Shown here: piece by piece, positions 8,124 through 17,400 of the stretch
Layout: every line of letters begins with the position of its first letter
How positions within the stretch are numbered: the stretch's first letter is position 1
NCBI GenBank assembly: GCA_041690675.1
Contig: JAWLGU010000008.1
Coordinates: 25,680-89,679, forward strand
Source of the DNA: UBA7803 sp041690675
Lineage (GTDB): Bacteria; Pseudomonadota; Gammaproteobacteria; Pseudomonadales; Azotimanducaceae
Direction: 5' to 3'
Length of the DNA stretch: 64,000 nucleotides
Made by a program: the position numbers and the translations under genes
Notes under the pieces: model-generated
Seen by the model: the letters and a program-made list of their open reading frames with translations, nothing else
Told to the model about the DNA's origin: nothing
Database searches by the model: none

Positions 8124-9353
8124 ATGCGGGAAGCCTGGATCATCGACGCCGTTCGCTCGCCTCGCGGGCGCGGCAAGCCCGGCGTGGGCAGCCTGAGCCA
8201 TATCCACCCTCAGCGGTGCATGGCGCAGGTTCTGAACGGCCTGAAAGACAAGGTGGGTTTCGACCCGGCGGACATCGAGGACGTGGTGGCCGGCTGCGGC
8301 GCCGGCAGCGGCGATCATGCCCACGACATCGCCCGCATGTCGGTGCTCGACGCCGGCTGGCCCATCTCGGTGACCGGGGTCACCCTGCACCGTTTCTGCG
8401 GCAGCGGCCAGCAGGCGGTGACGTTCGCCGCCATGGGCGTCATGTCCGGGCATCAGGAGGCGGTGATCGGCGGTGGCGTGGAGTTCATGTCCCGCTACTC
8501 GCCCGTGCATGCCAACGGCTTCCACGCCAACAACGAGCATCTGCTCAAGCTGCACCCCCAGGTGCCCCAGGGCATCTCCGCGGATCTCATCGCCACCATC
8601 GAGGGCTTCAGCCGGGAGGACGTGGACAACTACGCGGTGGAGAGCCAGGCGCGAGCGCTCGCCTCCATCGAGGATGGCCGCTTCAAGAATGCGCTGGTGC
8701 CCATCTACAACGAGGACGGCACCCTGGCCCTCGACCGGGACGAGCACCCGCGCCCCGGCACCACGCTGGAGAGCCTGGAAGGCTTGAAGCCTTCCTTCGA
8801 AGCCATGGGCGCCGCTCAGGTGGAAGGGTACCCGAAGCCGTTCGACGAGATGGCCCGGGACCGCTACCCGCAGGTGAAGCGGATCAATCACGTGCACCAC
8901 GCGGGTAACTCCTCCGGGGTGGTGGACGGAGCCAGCGCCGTGCTGGTGGTGAGCCCGGACTACGCCAAGGCCCATGGCCTGAAGCCGCGGGCGCGCATCC
9001 GCATGACGGCAACCGCGGGCAGCGAGCCGCTGATCATGCTCACCGCTCCCGGGGCCGCCGCCGAGCGGTGCCTCGCAAAGGCCGGAATGACCAAGAACGA
9101 CATCGATCTCTGGGAGATCAACGAGGCGTTCGCCGCCGTGGTGCTGAAGTTCATGAAGGACCTGGACGTTCCCCACGACGTGGTGAACGTGGACGGCGGT
9201 GCCATCGCCCTCGGCCATCCCATCGGGGCCACGGGCGGTATGCTCATCGGCACCGCCATCGACACCATGGAGCGGCTGGGCAAGGAGACCGCGCTGGTGG
9301 CCATGTGCACCGGCGGGGGCATGGCCACCGCCACCATCCTCGAGCGGATCTGA
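8124..9353 (+). CDS. Thiolase (acetyl-CoA C-acyltransferase family)
   Basis: 409-residue thiolase I/II that cleaves or forms 3-ketoacyl-CoA. The acylated cysteine is Cys92 in HRFCGSGQQA, the basic histidine is His365 in GAIALGHPIGATGG, and the second cysteine is Cys395 in AMCTGGGMA. NEAFAAV is also present. No enoyl-CoA hydratase or hydroxyacyl dehydrogenase is adjacent, so whether it works in beta-oxidation or synthesis is open. A possible -10 TAGAAT at 8077-8082 with TGGACG 18 bp upstream could drive it, and a short inverted repeat GAATG/CATTC overlaps this -10, suggesting regulation. RBS is AGGGGACTCACC. Confidence 0.93.
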   Translation: MREAWIIDAVRSPRGRGKPGVGSLSHIHPQRCMAQVLNGLKDKVGFDPADIEDVVAGCGAGSGDHAHDIARMSVLDAGWPISVTGVTLHRFCGSGQQAVTFAAMGVMSGHQEAVIGGGVEFMSRYSPVHANGFHANNEHLLKLHPQVPQGISADLIATIEGFSREDVDNYAVESQARALASIEDGRFKNALVPIYNEDGTLALDRDEHPRPGTTLESLEGLKPSFEAMGAAQVEGYPKPFDEMARDRYPQVKRINHVHHAGNSSGVVDGASAVLVVSPDYAKAHGLKPRARIRMTATAGSEPLIMLTAPGAAAERCLAKAGMTKNDIDLWEINEAFAAVVLKFMKDLDVPHDVVNVDGGAIALGHPIGATGGMLIGTAIDTMERLGKETALVAMCTGGGMATATILERI

Positions 9354-9386
9354 GCTCGGATCGCGGGGGGCTCCCGCCCTCCGCGA

Positions 9387-9815
9387 TCACGGTGAGCGGG
9401 TCAGTCCCAGCGCCCGCTGGAGATGGCCCGCCAGGGCGTCGGACTCGCCGGGCTCGTAGGTCTCGGCGCTGCCGAATCCCCAGACCGGCCCGGGCCAGGC
9501 GGCATCACTGCGCCGTCTGCCCACCACGTGGACGTGCAGTTGCGGCACCAGGTTGCCCAGAGCGCCCACGTTGATCTTCTCCGCCCCGCAGACATCCACG
9601 AGCGCCCGGGAGGCGGCCTGCAGCTCTTCGAACAGGGGCAGGCGCGCCGCGTCCGGCAGCTCGTGAAGTTCCCGCAGCCCGGCCCGGCGCGGCACCAGGA
9701 TGACCCAGGGGAACCTGCGGTCGTTCATCAGCAGGACCCGGCTCACCGGCAGATCGCCGAGCGCCCGGCAATCGGCGGCCAGGCGCTCGTGCAAGCGGAA
9801 CTCGGCGTCGCTCAT
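9387..9815 (-). CDS. HIT family protein
   Basis: 142-residue histidine-triad (HIT) protein. The family motif H-x-H-x-H is present as Q92-L-H94-V-H96-V-V, so the first histidine of the triad is glutamine while the nucleophilic and third histidines remain. I associate this QLHVHV form with one proteobacterial HIT subgroup. HIT proteins hydrolyse or transfer nucleotidyl groups; the substrate here is unknown. Its start overlaps the mddA-like stop by 4 bp (ATGA), so it is co-transcribed downstream of it. Confidence 0.88.
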   Translation of the reverse strand: MSDAEFRLHERLAADCRALGDLPVSRVLLMNDRRFPWVILVPRRAGLRELHELPDAARLPLFEELQAASRALVDVCGAEKINVGALGNLVPQLHVHVVGRRRSDAAWPGPVWGFGSAETYEPGESDALAGHLQRALGLTRSP

Positions 9816-10615
9816 GAGCCCAGGTTAGCGGAAGAGGCGGAGCGCGCCCAGACGGGCCTTCGCAGCCGCGGGACGAGCATGGGAACCTGGCGGCGGTAGT
9901 GCTCGTACACCTCGCCGTGGTGCGCCGTCAGATCGCGCTCCTCCAGCATGGCACCGATGACCGTGTAGGCACTGGTCATCACCGCGAACAGGAGGTGGGA
10001 CACGGTCATCTCCGGCGTGCACCAGAACACGAACAGCCAGCCCACGTACAACGGATGGCGCACGATCCGATAGGGTAGCGGGGTCACGAACGCCAGCGGC
10101 GTGTACGGTTGACGGCGGAAGTGCAGCCAGACCTGGCGGAGCCCGAACAGGTCCCAGTGGCTGGTGAGGAACGTCGACACCAGCACGAGAATCCAGCCGA
10201 AGGCGTAACCCGCGTGGAGCAGTGCCTGGGCCAGGGGATTCTCTACCCGCCAGACCACTCCGCCCAGGGGCTGCCAGAGAACGAACAACGCCACCAGCGC
10301 GAGGCTCGAGAGCAGCACGTAGGTGCTGCGTTCCGCCGCCGGCGGCACGATGCGGGTCCACCAGCGTTTGAACGCCGGGCGCGCCATGACGCTGTGCTGA
10401 ACCGCGAACAGCGCCAGCAGCCCCAGGTCCACGGCGATGGCGGTGGCGAGTGGGACGGTGCGCGGTCCGTCCAGGCTCGTGGGCACCAGGAAGTTACCGA
10501 TGAAGCCGATGGCGTAGAGAAAGGTTGCGAAGAACACGAGATAGCTGACGATTCCGTAAATCAGCACGGTCCAGCGCCCTGCGGCGCCGGCCGCCTGTGG
10601 CACGATTCGATTCAT
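9812..10615 (-). CDS. mddA: Methanethiol S-methyltransferase (MddA type)
   Basis: 267-residue integral membrane protein of the isoprenylcysteine-methyltransferase-like fold with about six hydrophobic segments. FAVQHSVMARPAFKRWW, ERSTYVL, SHWDLFGLRQVW and the SAM-binding YRIVRHPLYVGWL are the hallmarks of MddA, which methylates methanethiol to dimethyl sulfide. An NnrU-like or other ICMT-like function cannot be excluded without alignment, but the SHWDLFGLRQ block is specific in my experience. It is transcribed divergently from a winged-helix/TPR regulator and followed by an overlapping HIT gene. Confidence 0.8.
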   Translation of the reverse strand: MNRIVPQAAGAAGRWTVLIYGIVSYLVFFATFLYAIGFIGNFLVPTSLDGPRTVPLATAIAVDLGLLALFAVQHSVMARPAFKRWWTRIVPPAAERSTYVLLSSLALVALFVLWQPLGGVVWRVENPLAQALLHAGYAFGWILVLVSTFLTSHWDLFGLRQVWLHFRRQPYTPLAFVTPLPYRIVRHPLYVGWLFVFWCTPEMTVSHLLFAVMTSAYTVIGAMLEERDLTAHHGEVYEHYRRQVPMLVPRLRRPVWARSASSANLGS

Positions 10616-10648
10616 TTGCAGGGTCTCCCAAAGGTTTGCTGCCGAGCC

Positions 10649-10663
10649 CGCGGTGTCACCGCG
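10649..10663. promoter_or_regulatory. 15-bp palindrome between mddA and regulator
   Basis: CGCGGTG-T-CACCGCG is a perfect inverted repeat with a single central base, located 34 bp upstream of the mddA start in the 173-bp divergent intergenic region. It could be the operator of the adjacent winged-helix regulator. In a GC-rich genome such palindromes also arise by chance. Confidence 0.35.
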
Positions 10664-10788
10664 AGCCGGCCGTCTGGTTCGTCCGGCATTGTGGGCTTAC
10701 ACTCGACCAGGGGCTTGATCCGCCGCTGACCCGTTTCTGATCCTTTCGTGACCGGGAGCGGCCGGCGGGAGAATTGGGTACGGGTATC

Positions 10789-12318
10789 ATGGGGGAACAG
10801 TACGAATTCGGTCCGTTCGTCCTGGACCTGCCGCGCCGCGAGCTCCGCAGGCACGGGGAGGTGGTGGACCTCCAGGCCAGGGTGCTCGACCTGATCGCCT
10901 ACCTGATCCAGCGCCAGGACCGGGTGGTGGGCAAGGAGGAGCTGATCGCGGCGGTGTGGTCCGGCACCGTGGTCACCGATGCGGTGCTCACCAGCGCGGT
11001 CCGCAAGGCGCGGATCGCGCTGCAGCATCAGGAGGGCGACGCCGACCTGATCAAGACCGTCCACGGCCGCGGGTACCGGTTCACAGGCGTTGCTTCGGCC
11101 GTGCCATCGCTGCCTCTGCCGCAGGCCGTCGAGGAGCGGGATGGCTCCCTCCGCCGCCCTACCATCACCGTGTTGCCGTTCGCGAGCCCGGCGGAGGACC
11201 CCGACCAGACGTTCTTCGCCGATGCGGTGGCCGCCGATATCACCACCCTGCTGGCCAAGCACCGCTGGCTGGAGGTGGTGAGGCGGCAATCCGTGCGGCT
11301 CGCGCTCGGCGAGCCGCCGGCCGATTACCTGGTGTCGGGGACCGTGCGCCGCATGGGCAACCGCCTGCGGGTGACCGCGGAGCTGAGCGACGGCCGATCC
11401 GGGCGCCACCTCTGGGGGGACATCTACGATCGGCGGGTGGCGGAGCTGTTCGACGTCCAGGACGAGATCACCCGTACCGTGGTGGGCCGGCTCGAACCGG
11501 AGATCGGTCAGGCCGAGCGTCACAAGGTGGCTCGTGCTCGGCACCCCGATCTTCGCGCCTGGGAGTGCTACCACCTGGCGCTGCTGCACTTTTACCGGTT
11601 CACGGCGGAAGACAACGCCGAGGCGCGGCGGTTGCTTCAGCGGAGCCGCGAGCTCGACCCCGCCTTTGGCGAAGCTCACGCCTGGTGGGCCTACGCCACG
11701 GTGCTCGGCATGGTCTACTGGGACGAAGCGCCCGATCAGCGCCTGCTGGACGACGCTCTGGATGCCACTCAGCGGGCCCTGCAGTTGGACGATCGGAATG
11801 CGCTGTTCTACGCGCTGAAGGCCAGGGTTCAGCTCGCCCGCGGCGAGTACGACAGCGCCATCGCCGAGAACGACATCGCCATCCGACTGAATCCGACGCT
11901 GGCCCTGGCCCACTGCAGCCTGGGCGACTCGCTCGCTTATGAGGGGCGCTACGACGATGCCGTCGGGCATTTCCAGGTAGCCCTGACGTTGAGCCCCAAC
12001 GACCCGCAACGCTGGGCGTTCTTCTCCTACGGGGCCCTGGCGCTCCTGTTCAAGGGTGAGTTTCAGCAGGCGCTGCACTGGGTGGAGCAGGCGCTGGAAA
12101 TTCCGAATTGCCAATACTGGGCGCTGGCCCACCGGGCCGTTGCGCTCGCCTACCTGGACCGTCGGGAGGAGCTGCCCAAGGCCGCCGCTGCCCTCCGTGC
12201 CGCCAAACCGGAGTTCACCCGGGCCTTCGCGCGGCGCAAGCTGTTCTACCTGAAACGGCGCGACCAGATTGAGCTCTACCTGGATGGCCTGACTCGGGCG
12301 GGGATTCCGGCGGCATGA
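10789..12318 (+). CDS. CadC-like winged-helix regulator with TPR sensor
   Basis: 509-residue regulator. Residues 1-100 form an OmpR/PhoB-type winged helix (EFGPFVLDLPRRELRRHG, DAVLTSAVRKARIAL, IKTVHGRGYRF). Residues about 120-240 are a TolB-N/FlgO-like domain (ITVLPFASPAEDPDQTFFADAVAADI, LWGDIYDR, FDVQDEI). The rest is TPR helices to the C-terminus. No membrane segment separates the parts, unlike classical CadC, so it is probably cytosolic. ATG at 10789 is chosen over the TTG 15 nt upstream. Divergence from mddA suggests it controls that gene; this is inference. Its 3' end is 9 bp from the convergent pbpC stop. Confidence 0.85.
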   Translation: MGEQYEFGPFVLDLPRRELRRHGEVVDLQARVLDLIAYLIQRQDRVVGKEELIAAVWSGTVVTDAVLTSAVRKARIALQHQEGDADLIKTVHGRGYRFTGVASAVPSLPLPQAVEERDGSLRRPTITVLPFASPAEDPDQTFFADAVAADITTLLAKHRWLEVVRRQSVRLALGEPPADYLVSGTVRRMGNRLRVTAELSDGRSGRHLWGDIYDRRVAELFDVQDEITRTVVGRLEPEIGQAERHKVARARHPDLRAWECYHLALLHFYRFTAEDNAEARRLLQRSRELDPAFGEAHAWWAYATVLGMVYWDEAPDQRLLDDALDATQRALQLDDRNALFYALKARVQLARGEYDSAIAENDIAIRLNPTLALAHCSLGDSLAYEGRYDDAVGHFQVALTLSPNDPQRWAFFSYGALALLFKGEFQQALHWVEQALEIPNCQYWALAHRAVALAYLDRREELPKAAAALRAAKPEFTRAFARRKLFYLKRRDQIELYLDGLTRAGIPAA

Positions 12319-12327
12319 CCGTCCCCC

Positions 12328-14439
12328 TCAGCGCACGGTGATGAGCACCTGATCGATCACGGCGCCGTCGGCGGCCGCCACGGCGAGCCTGTGCGGGCCG
12401 GGAGTGGGCTGCCAATAGAAGGTCTGCCGTGCCGGCCCCAGAGGCTCGCCATCGAGCACGAACTGCAGGCCTTCGGTGGCGCCCCGTGCGGAGAAGGGGA
12501 TCCGCTGACGGTGGGCGGGAATGTCGGGGTCCAGGGCCGCGATCATGCCGTTCGCCGGGCTGGTGATCTCCACCGCCAGCTCGCTGGCGGGCAGCGCCCG
12601 GCTGACGGCGGTCTCGGTGCCTGCGAGGAAGAGCTCGAGGCGTTCCGGCTCCACCCGCGGCTCGAAGCGCACCCGGGCGGCCACCACTCCGGGAGGCGGA
12701 GGCGGCGCCGTGGGGGCGGCATCCAGGGCGCTGATCACCTCCTGCCAGACGGGCGCGGCGCCGGTGACGCCGGAAACGTCGTGCATGGAGTCGCCCTCGA
12801 AGTTGCCTACCCATACACCCACCACGTAGCGGGTGGAGAAGCCGATGCACCAGTTGTCGCGCATGTCCTTGCTGGTGCCGGTCTTGACGGCGCTCCAGAT
12901 GGAGGTCGCCAGATGGTTGTCCAGGCCGAACGTGGCCAGCCGGGCCGCACGATCGCTCAGGACGTCTGTGACGATGGCCGCAGCGCCCGCCTTCATCACC
13001 CGCCGCTCGGGTCCCGCGTCGTCCGGAAGCAGGCGCAGCGGCGACCAGACGCCGCCCCGGGCCAGGGTCCGGTACGCGGCTACCTGCTGCCACAGGGTCA
13101 CCTCCGCCGAGCCCAGGGCGAGGGCATAGCCGTAGTAGTCGGCGTCCCGATCGATGCCCGTGTACCCCGCCGCCACCAGGCGCTGGCGGAACGGCTCGAT
13201 CCCCGCCAGCACCAGGGTGCGCACCGCCGGCACGTTCAGGGAGCTCGCCAGCGCAGTGCGTACGCTGACCAGGCCCTTGAAGTCGCGGTCGTAGTTCTGC
13301 GGGATGTACAGGCCCGCCCCGGTCTCGAGGTTGACGGGCGCATCCTCCAGCAGGCTCGCCGCCGTCAAATAGCCGCGCTCCAGCACAAGGGCGTAGAGAA
13401 ACGGCTTCAGCGTGGAGCCGGCCTGGCGCAACGCACGAATGCCATCCACGTGCGGCGCGGTGGAAGTGGCGGCGTTGGCCGCCACGTAGGCCAGAACGTC
13501 GCCGCTCGCCAGATCGGCCACCAGCACGGCCCCGTCCCGCACGTTGCGGGCGGTCGCGTTGCCCACGTGGCGGGTCAGTGTCCGGATGGCGAGCCGTTGC
13601 ACGTCCAGGTCCAGGGTGGTTCGTTGCCGGGTGCCCGGGTGGCGCAGGAGCCGGTGGGCGAGGTGCGGCGCGAGCGCCTCGTCCGGGACCGTGCCTGAGG
13701 GCGCGGCCAGGGTCCGCTCCGCCAGCGCCCGCACGGCGCCGCAAGACACCGAGGGATCCAGGGCGCAGGCACGGGCGGCGACGCTCGCCGGCGCTGCACC
13801 CGGCGCCGGCAGCAGCGCAGCGAGCAGCAGGCTTTCCTGGCGGTCGAGGCCCGAGGGCGCCTTGCCGAGCAGCAGGCGGGCGGCGGCATCGATGCCCACC
13901 AGCTCGCCACGGTAGCCGGTCAGATTGAGATACGCTTCGAGAATCTGCGCCTTGGTCCAGGTCCGTTCCATCCCCAGCGCCATGCGCATCTGCCGCAGCT
14001 TGTAGATTGCCGTGCGCCCGCCGGCCCGCAGGTCCGGCTCGATCAGCGCGGCGAGCTGCATGGAGATGGTGCTGGCGCCGCGCCGGGTGCCCGAGATCAG
14101 GCGCTGGACCACCACGCCCGCGAGGCTGCGCCAGTCCACACCCCGGTGCTGGTGAAAGCGCCGATCCTCGCTGTGCACCACCGCCCGAACCAGTGCGGGC
14201 GACACCGCGTCCAGCCGGACCCAGTCGAGGCGCCGCCCCCCCAGGTCGACGCGGTGGCGGTCGAGGATCCGCCCCTGGCGGTCCAGCAGCAGCGCATCAG
14301 AGGATGTCCAGGCGCTCCGGATCGCCTCGAACGCCGGCACGTCCACCGGCCGCCACAGCCATTGGGCGGCCAGCAGGGCGGCAACGGCGGTCAGCGCCGC
14401 GGCCAGTCCGCTGACGACGACCGCCGGGCGCCGATTCAC
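12328..14439 (-). CDS. pbpC: Penicillin-binding protein 1C
   Basis: 703-residue bifunctional class A PBP, a little shorter than E. coli PbpC (770). One N-terminal membrane anchor (residues 6-29) is followed by a GT51 transglycosylase with HSEDRRFHQHRG (Glu91 catalytic) and GASTISMQLA. The transpeptidase has STLK (Ser342, Lys345), SSLN, and KTGTS (Lys519). A BiPBP_C beta domain fills the last 90 residues. GTG at 14439 is the start: it precedes the anchor and overlaps the stop of the alpha-2-macroglobulin gene. The same gene pair occurs in E. coli (yfhM-pbpC), where it is thought to combine wall repair with protease trapping. Confidence 0.95.
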   Translation of the reverse strand: MNRRPAVVVSGLAAALTAVAALLAAQWLWRPVDVPAFEAIRSAWTSSDALLLDRQGRILDRHRVDLGGRRLDWVRLDAVSPALVRAVVHSEDRRFHQHRGVDWRSLAGVVVQRLISGTRRGASTISMQLAALIEPDLRAGGRTAIYKLRQMRMALGMERTWTKAQILEAYLNLTGYRGELVGIDAAARLLLGKAPSGLDRQESLLLAALLPAPGAAPASVAARACALDPSVSCGAVRALAERTLAAPSGTVPDEALAPHLAHRLLRHPGTRQRTTLDLDVQRLAIRTLTRHVGNATARNVRDGAVLVADLASGDVLAYVAANAATSTAPHVDGIRALRQAGSTLKPFLYALVLERGYLTAASLLEDAPVNLETGAGLYIPQNYDRDFKGLVSVRTALASSLNVPAVRTLVLAGIEPFRQRLVAAGYTGIDRDADYYGYALALGSAEVTLWQQVAAYRTLARGGVWSPLRLLPDDAGPERRVMKAGAAAIVTDVLSDRAARLATFGLDNHLATSIWSAVKTGTSKDMRDNWCIGFSTRYVVGVWVGNFEGDSMHDVSGVTGAAPVWQEVISALDAAPTAPPPPPGVVAARVRFEPRVEPERLELFLAGTETAVSRALPASELAVEITSPANGMIAALDPDIPAHRQRIPFSARGATEGLQFVLDGEPLGPARQTFYWQPTPGPHRLAVAAADGAVIDQVLITVR

Positions 14440-17400
14440 GGCCCGGGTTCGACGGTGATCGGCGGATTCGGGCGCGCGCCGAACATTTCCGGCGCGTAGA
14501 GCGCCTCGACCCGGGTCGCCGGAAGCTGGAACACCCCGGGGTTGTTCAGCCGTACCGTGTACTCCACGGTCCACCTGCCCTTGGGCACCCAGCGGTAGTA
14601 GGCGCGGAAGGCGTCAAAGCGCCGCTCCTCGAACGCCGGCCACACCGAGCCCTCCCGGCGCTCGCCGCTCACCGCCAGCGCCGACTGGCCGCCGAGCCCG
14701 CCGCCGAGGATGGTGGAGCCCGCGGGAATGGGATCATCCACCACCACCCAGGTCATGTCCGACTGGGCTTCCAGCTCGAGCCGCACCCGCACCAGATCGC
14801 CGCGGGTCCATCGGCCGGGGTTCTGCTGCTCGACGGCGGTGAGCGTGCGCTGGATGCGGTATCCGCTGGAGAGCGGCTCACGGAGCGGCATGGTGGCCAG
14901 CGCCTGCACCGTCACCCAGGGTTTGCCGCTGCCGCCGTGGCGCACCGTGAGGGTGGCTGGGCCGTCCTCCCAGGCGAACTCCGCCCGCAGCTCATCGCTG
15001 GCGCCGGACCAGCCGAGCTGCGATTCCGCGTTCCCGTAGCCGAGGGTGGTGGTGCCGGTCACCGGCTGGTTCTCGAAGGCGGCGCTGAAGCGTTCCATGG
15101 CCAGCACGCCCCACGCATTGGCCACCGTGGTGTTCCAGTGCCCGCGTTGCTGCCGGCCGAGCGCGCCGCGTACCAGGCGCGGCACGTCATCTCGCCACGC
15201 CGGCCGATCCAGGACGCTCGCCAGGGCGCGCACGGCGTTGACGTCGGTGGAGACCATGAGCCACCACAGCGCATCGCGCCGCTCCGTCGAGAATCCCATG
15301 GTGGTGCCCTGGAAGTTCAGCCGGGCGCGGATGATGCCCTCCGCCTGGGCCGCGCGACGCGTCGCCTCCGGAATCTCCTGCAGGCGTTCCAGCAGGTTCA
15401 GCCAGTCGATAACTGCCGAGGTGGGCCACAGGTCGGGCTCGATGGCGATGCTCGAGAGCATCGCCGGGTGGGCGGCGCCGTAGCGGGACAGCGCCTCCAG
15501 AGCGGCCACCTTGCGAATCGCCAGGTCTGCGGTGGGGAGGGCGGAGCGGCGCAGGATCCGCCCCTCGACGAAGCCGCGCAGGCCGTCGATGAGCTGAGTG
15601 CGCACCGCCTCGGGAATGGTCCAGCCGGATTCGTGGGCGATGGCCAGCACATAGCTGGTGAGGATGTCCTCTCCCTGCAGAGCGTCGCTGGGGAAGTACT
15701 TGAGCAGGCCGTCGTCGTCCAGGTAGGCGGGCAGACGCGCCATCCAGGCCTCCCAGAGACTCGGGTCGCGAAGTGCCACCGCCCGGGAGAGATTCTGCTC
15801 GAGGCAGGTGTAGTCGTATGCCGCCATGTACCGGCGCACGCCGTCCAGCCCGTCGCCGAGGCGGGGACGCAGAGCGATGCGGATCCCACCGCGACCGGGT
15901 ATGGCCTCACCGGGTCGCTCCAGCGGCAGCGTGACGGGCGAGTCGAGCTGAGCGATCGTCGCTTGATAGACCTGCTCGGGGTGCGCGGGAACCAGCCGCT
16001 GGGCGACCGCGAGGCGATCCGCCGCGGTGCCGCCGACCTCGGTGGCGGTCACCGACCAGTCGATCCCCGATGCGTTGGCCGGAGCTTCCACCCGCCACAC
16101 CACGTCCCGGGCCTCGCCGGCCTTCAGGGCGATGCGCTGCGGCGTCAGCGGTTCCCCTGCGGCGGCGGTGACCTCCGCCTCGAGATCGCGGTCCGAGGCG
16201 TTGCGCACGGTGAAGGTGGCGGCGAACACGTCGCCCTCGCGCACCAGCGGCGGCAGGCCGGAGAGCAGCATCAGATCCTGGGTCGTGGTTACCGTGGCGC
16301 TGCCGGTGCCGAACAGCTGGGCGCCGGCGTGAGCCACGGCGACGATGCGGAAGCGGGTCAGCGAGTCGTTCAGCGTCACCTCGAGCTCCGCTTCGCCGGC
16401 GTCGTCGAGGATGACCCGGCCGTGCCAGGCCACCAGGGTGTCGAACAGCTCCCGGGCCTGCTCGCGGCCGCCACCGCCGCCGTGGGGAACCGCCTTGCGG
16501 CCGTAGTGACGCTTGCCCACCACCTGCATCTGCGCGGTGGCGGTCCACACCTCGAGGCCGCGGTGGCCCATCATGGCGTCGAGCAACTGCCAGCTCTCGT
16601 TCGGTGCCAGGCTGAGCAGCCCTTCGTCCACCACCGCCACGGCCACCTCGGCGCCGGCGGGCGGCGGTGTGCCGTCGGCGAGCCTCGCCCTGACCCGCAG
16701 CTTCACGGGATCCCGGACCCGGTAGACCGACCGCTCGGGCTCCACCGCGACGTCGAGGCGGTAGGGCGCCCAGCCCACGCGGATCTGCGCGGCGCCGAGC
16801 CGGTAGGCGGGCTTCGACAGGTCGACCAGCGCCGTCGGCCGGCCGCCGTCGCCGAGCAGCGCCTCGGCCACGCCAAAATCCCGAGCCTGGTCCGCCAGCC
16901 AGCTGCGGAAGGCGCCGACCCGCCCGCGGACCGCCAGCACCGAGACGAAGACGTTGGGTGCGTATTCCGCCTCGACGGGCAGCTCCACCACCGGTGACCG
17001 GCCGCGGAGCTCGGTCACGAAGCGATGCAGAACGCCTTCGCGCTCGACGGTGACCAGGGCCGTCGCCTCGCGAAACGGCATGCGAACCTGGAAGCGTGCC
17101 ACGTCGCCCGGCTGATAGTCGTTCTGCTCGGGAAGCACGTCCATGCGATCGCCGGCCGTGGAGCCGAACCACCAGTCGTCCTCACCGACCACCCAGATGG
17201 AGGCGGTGGCGCCTGCCGTGTTGCCCGCCGGGTCCTCGGCTTCCGCCCGCACCACCACTTCCCCGGCCACGCCGGGCGCCACTTCGCACAACAAGAGACC
17301 CTGCGGGTCGGTGCGGCCCTCGCAGCGGGTGGCCAGGGGCTCGGTCTCGCTGACGCTCTCGTAGGCGTAGAAGCCGCCGATCAGACGCTTGCGGTAACTG

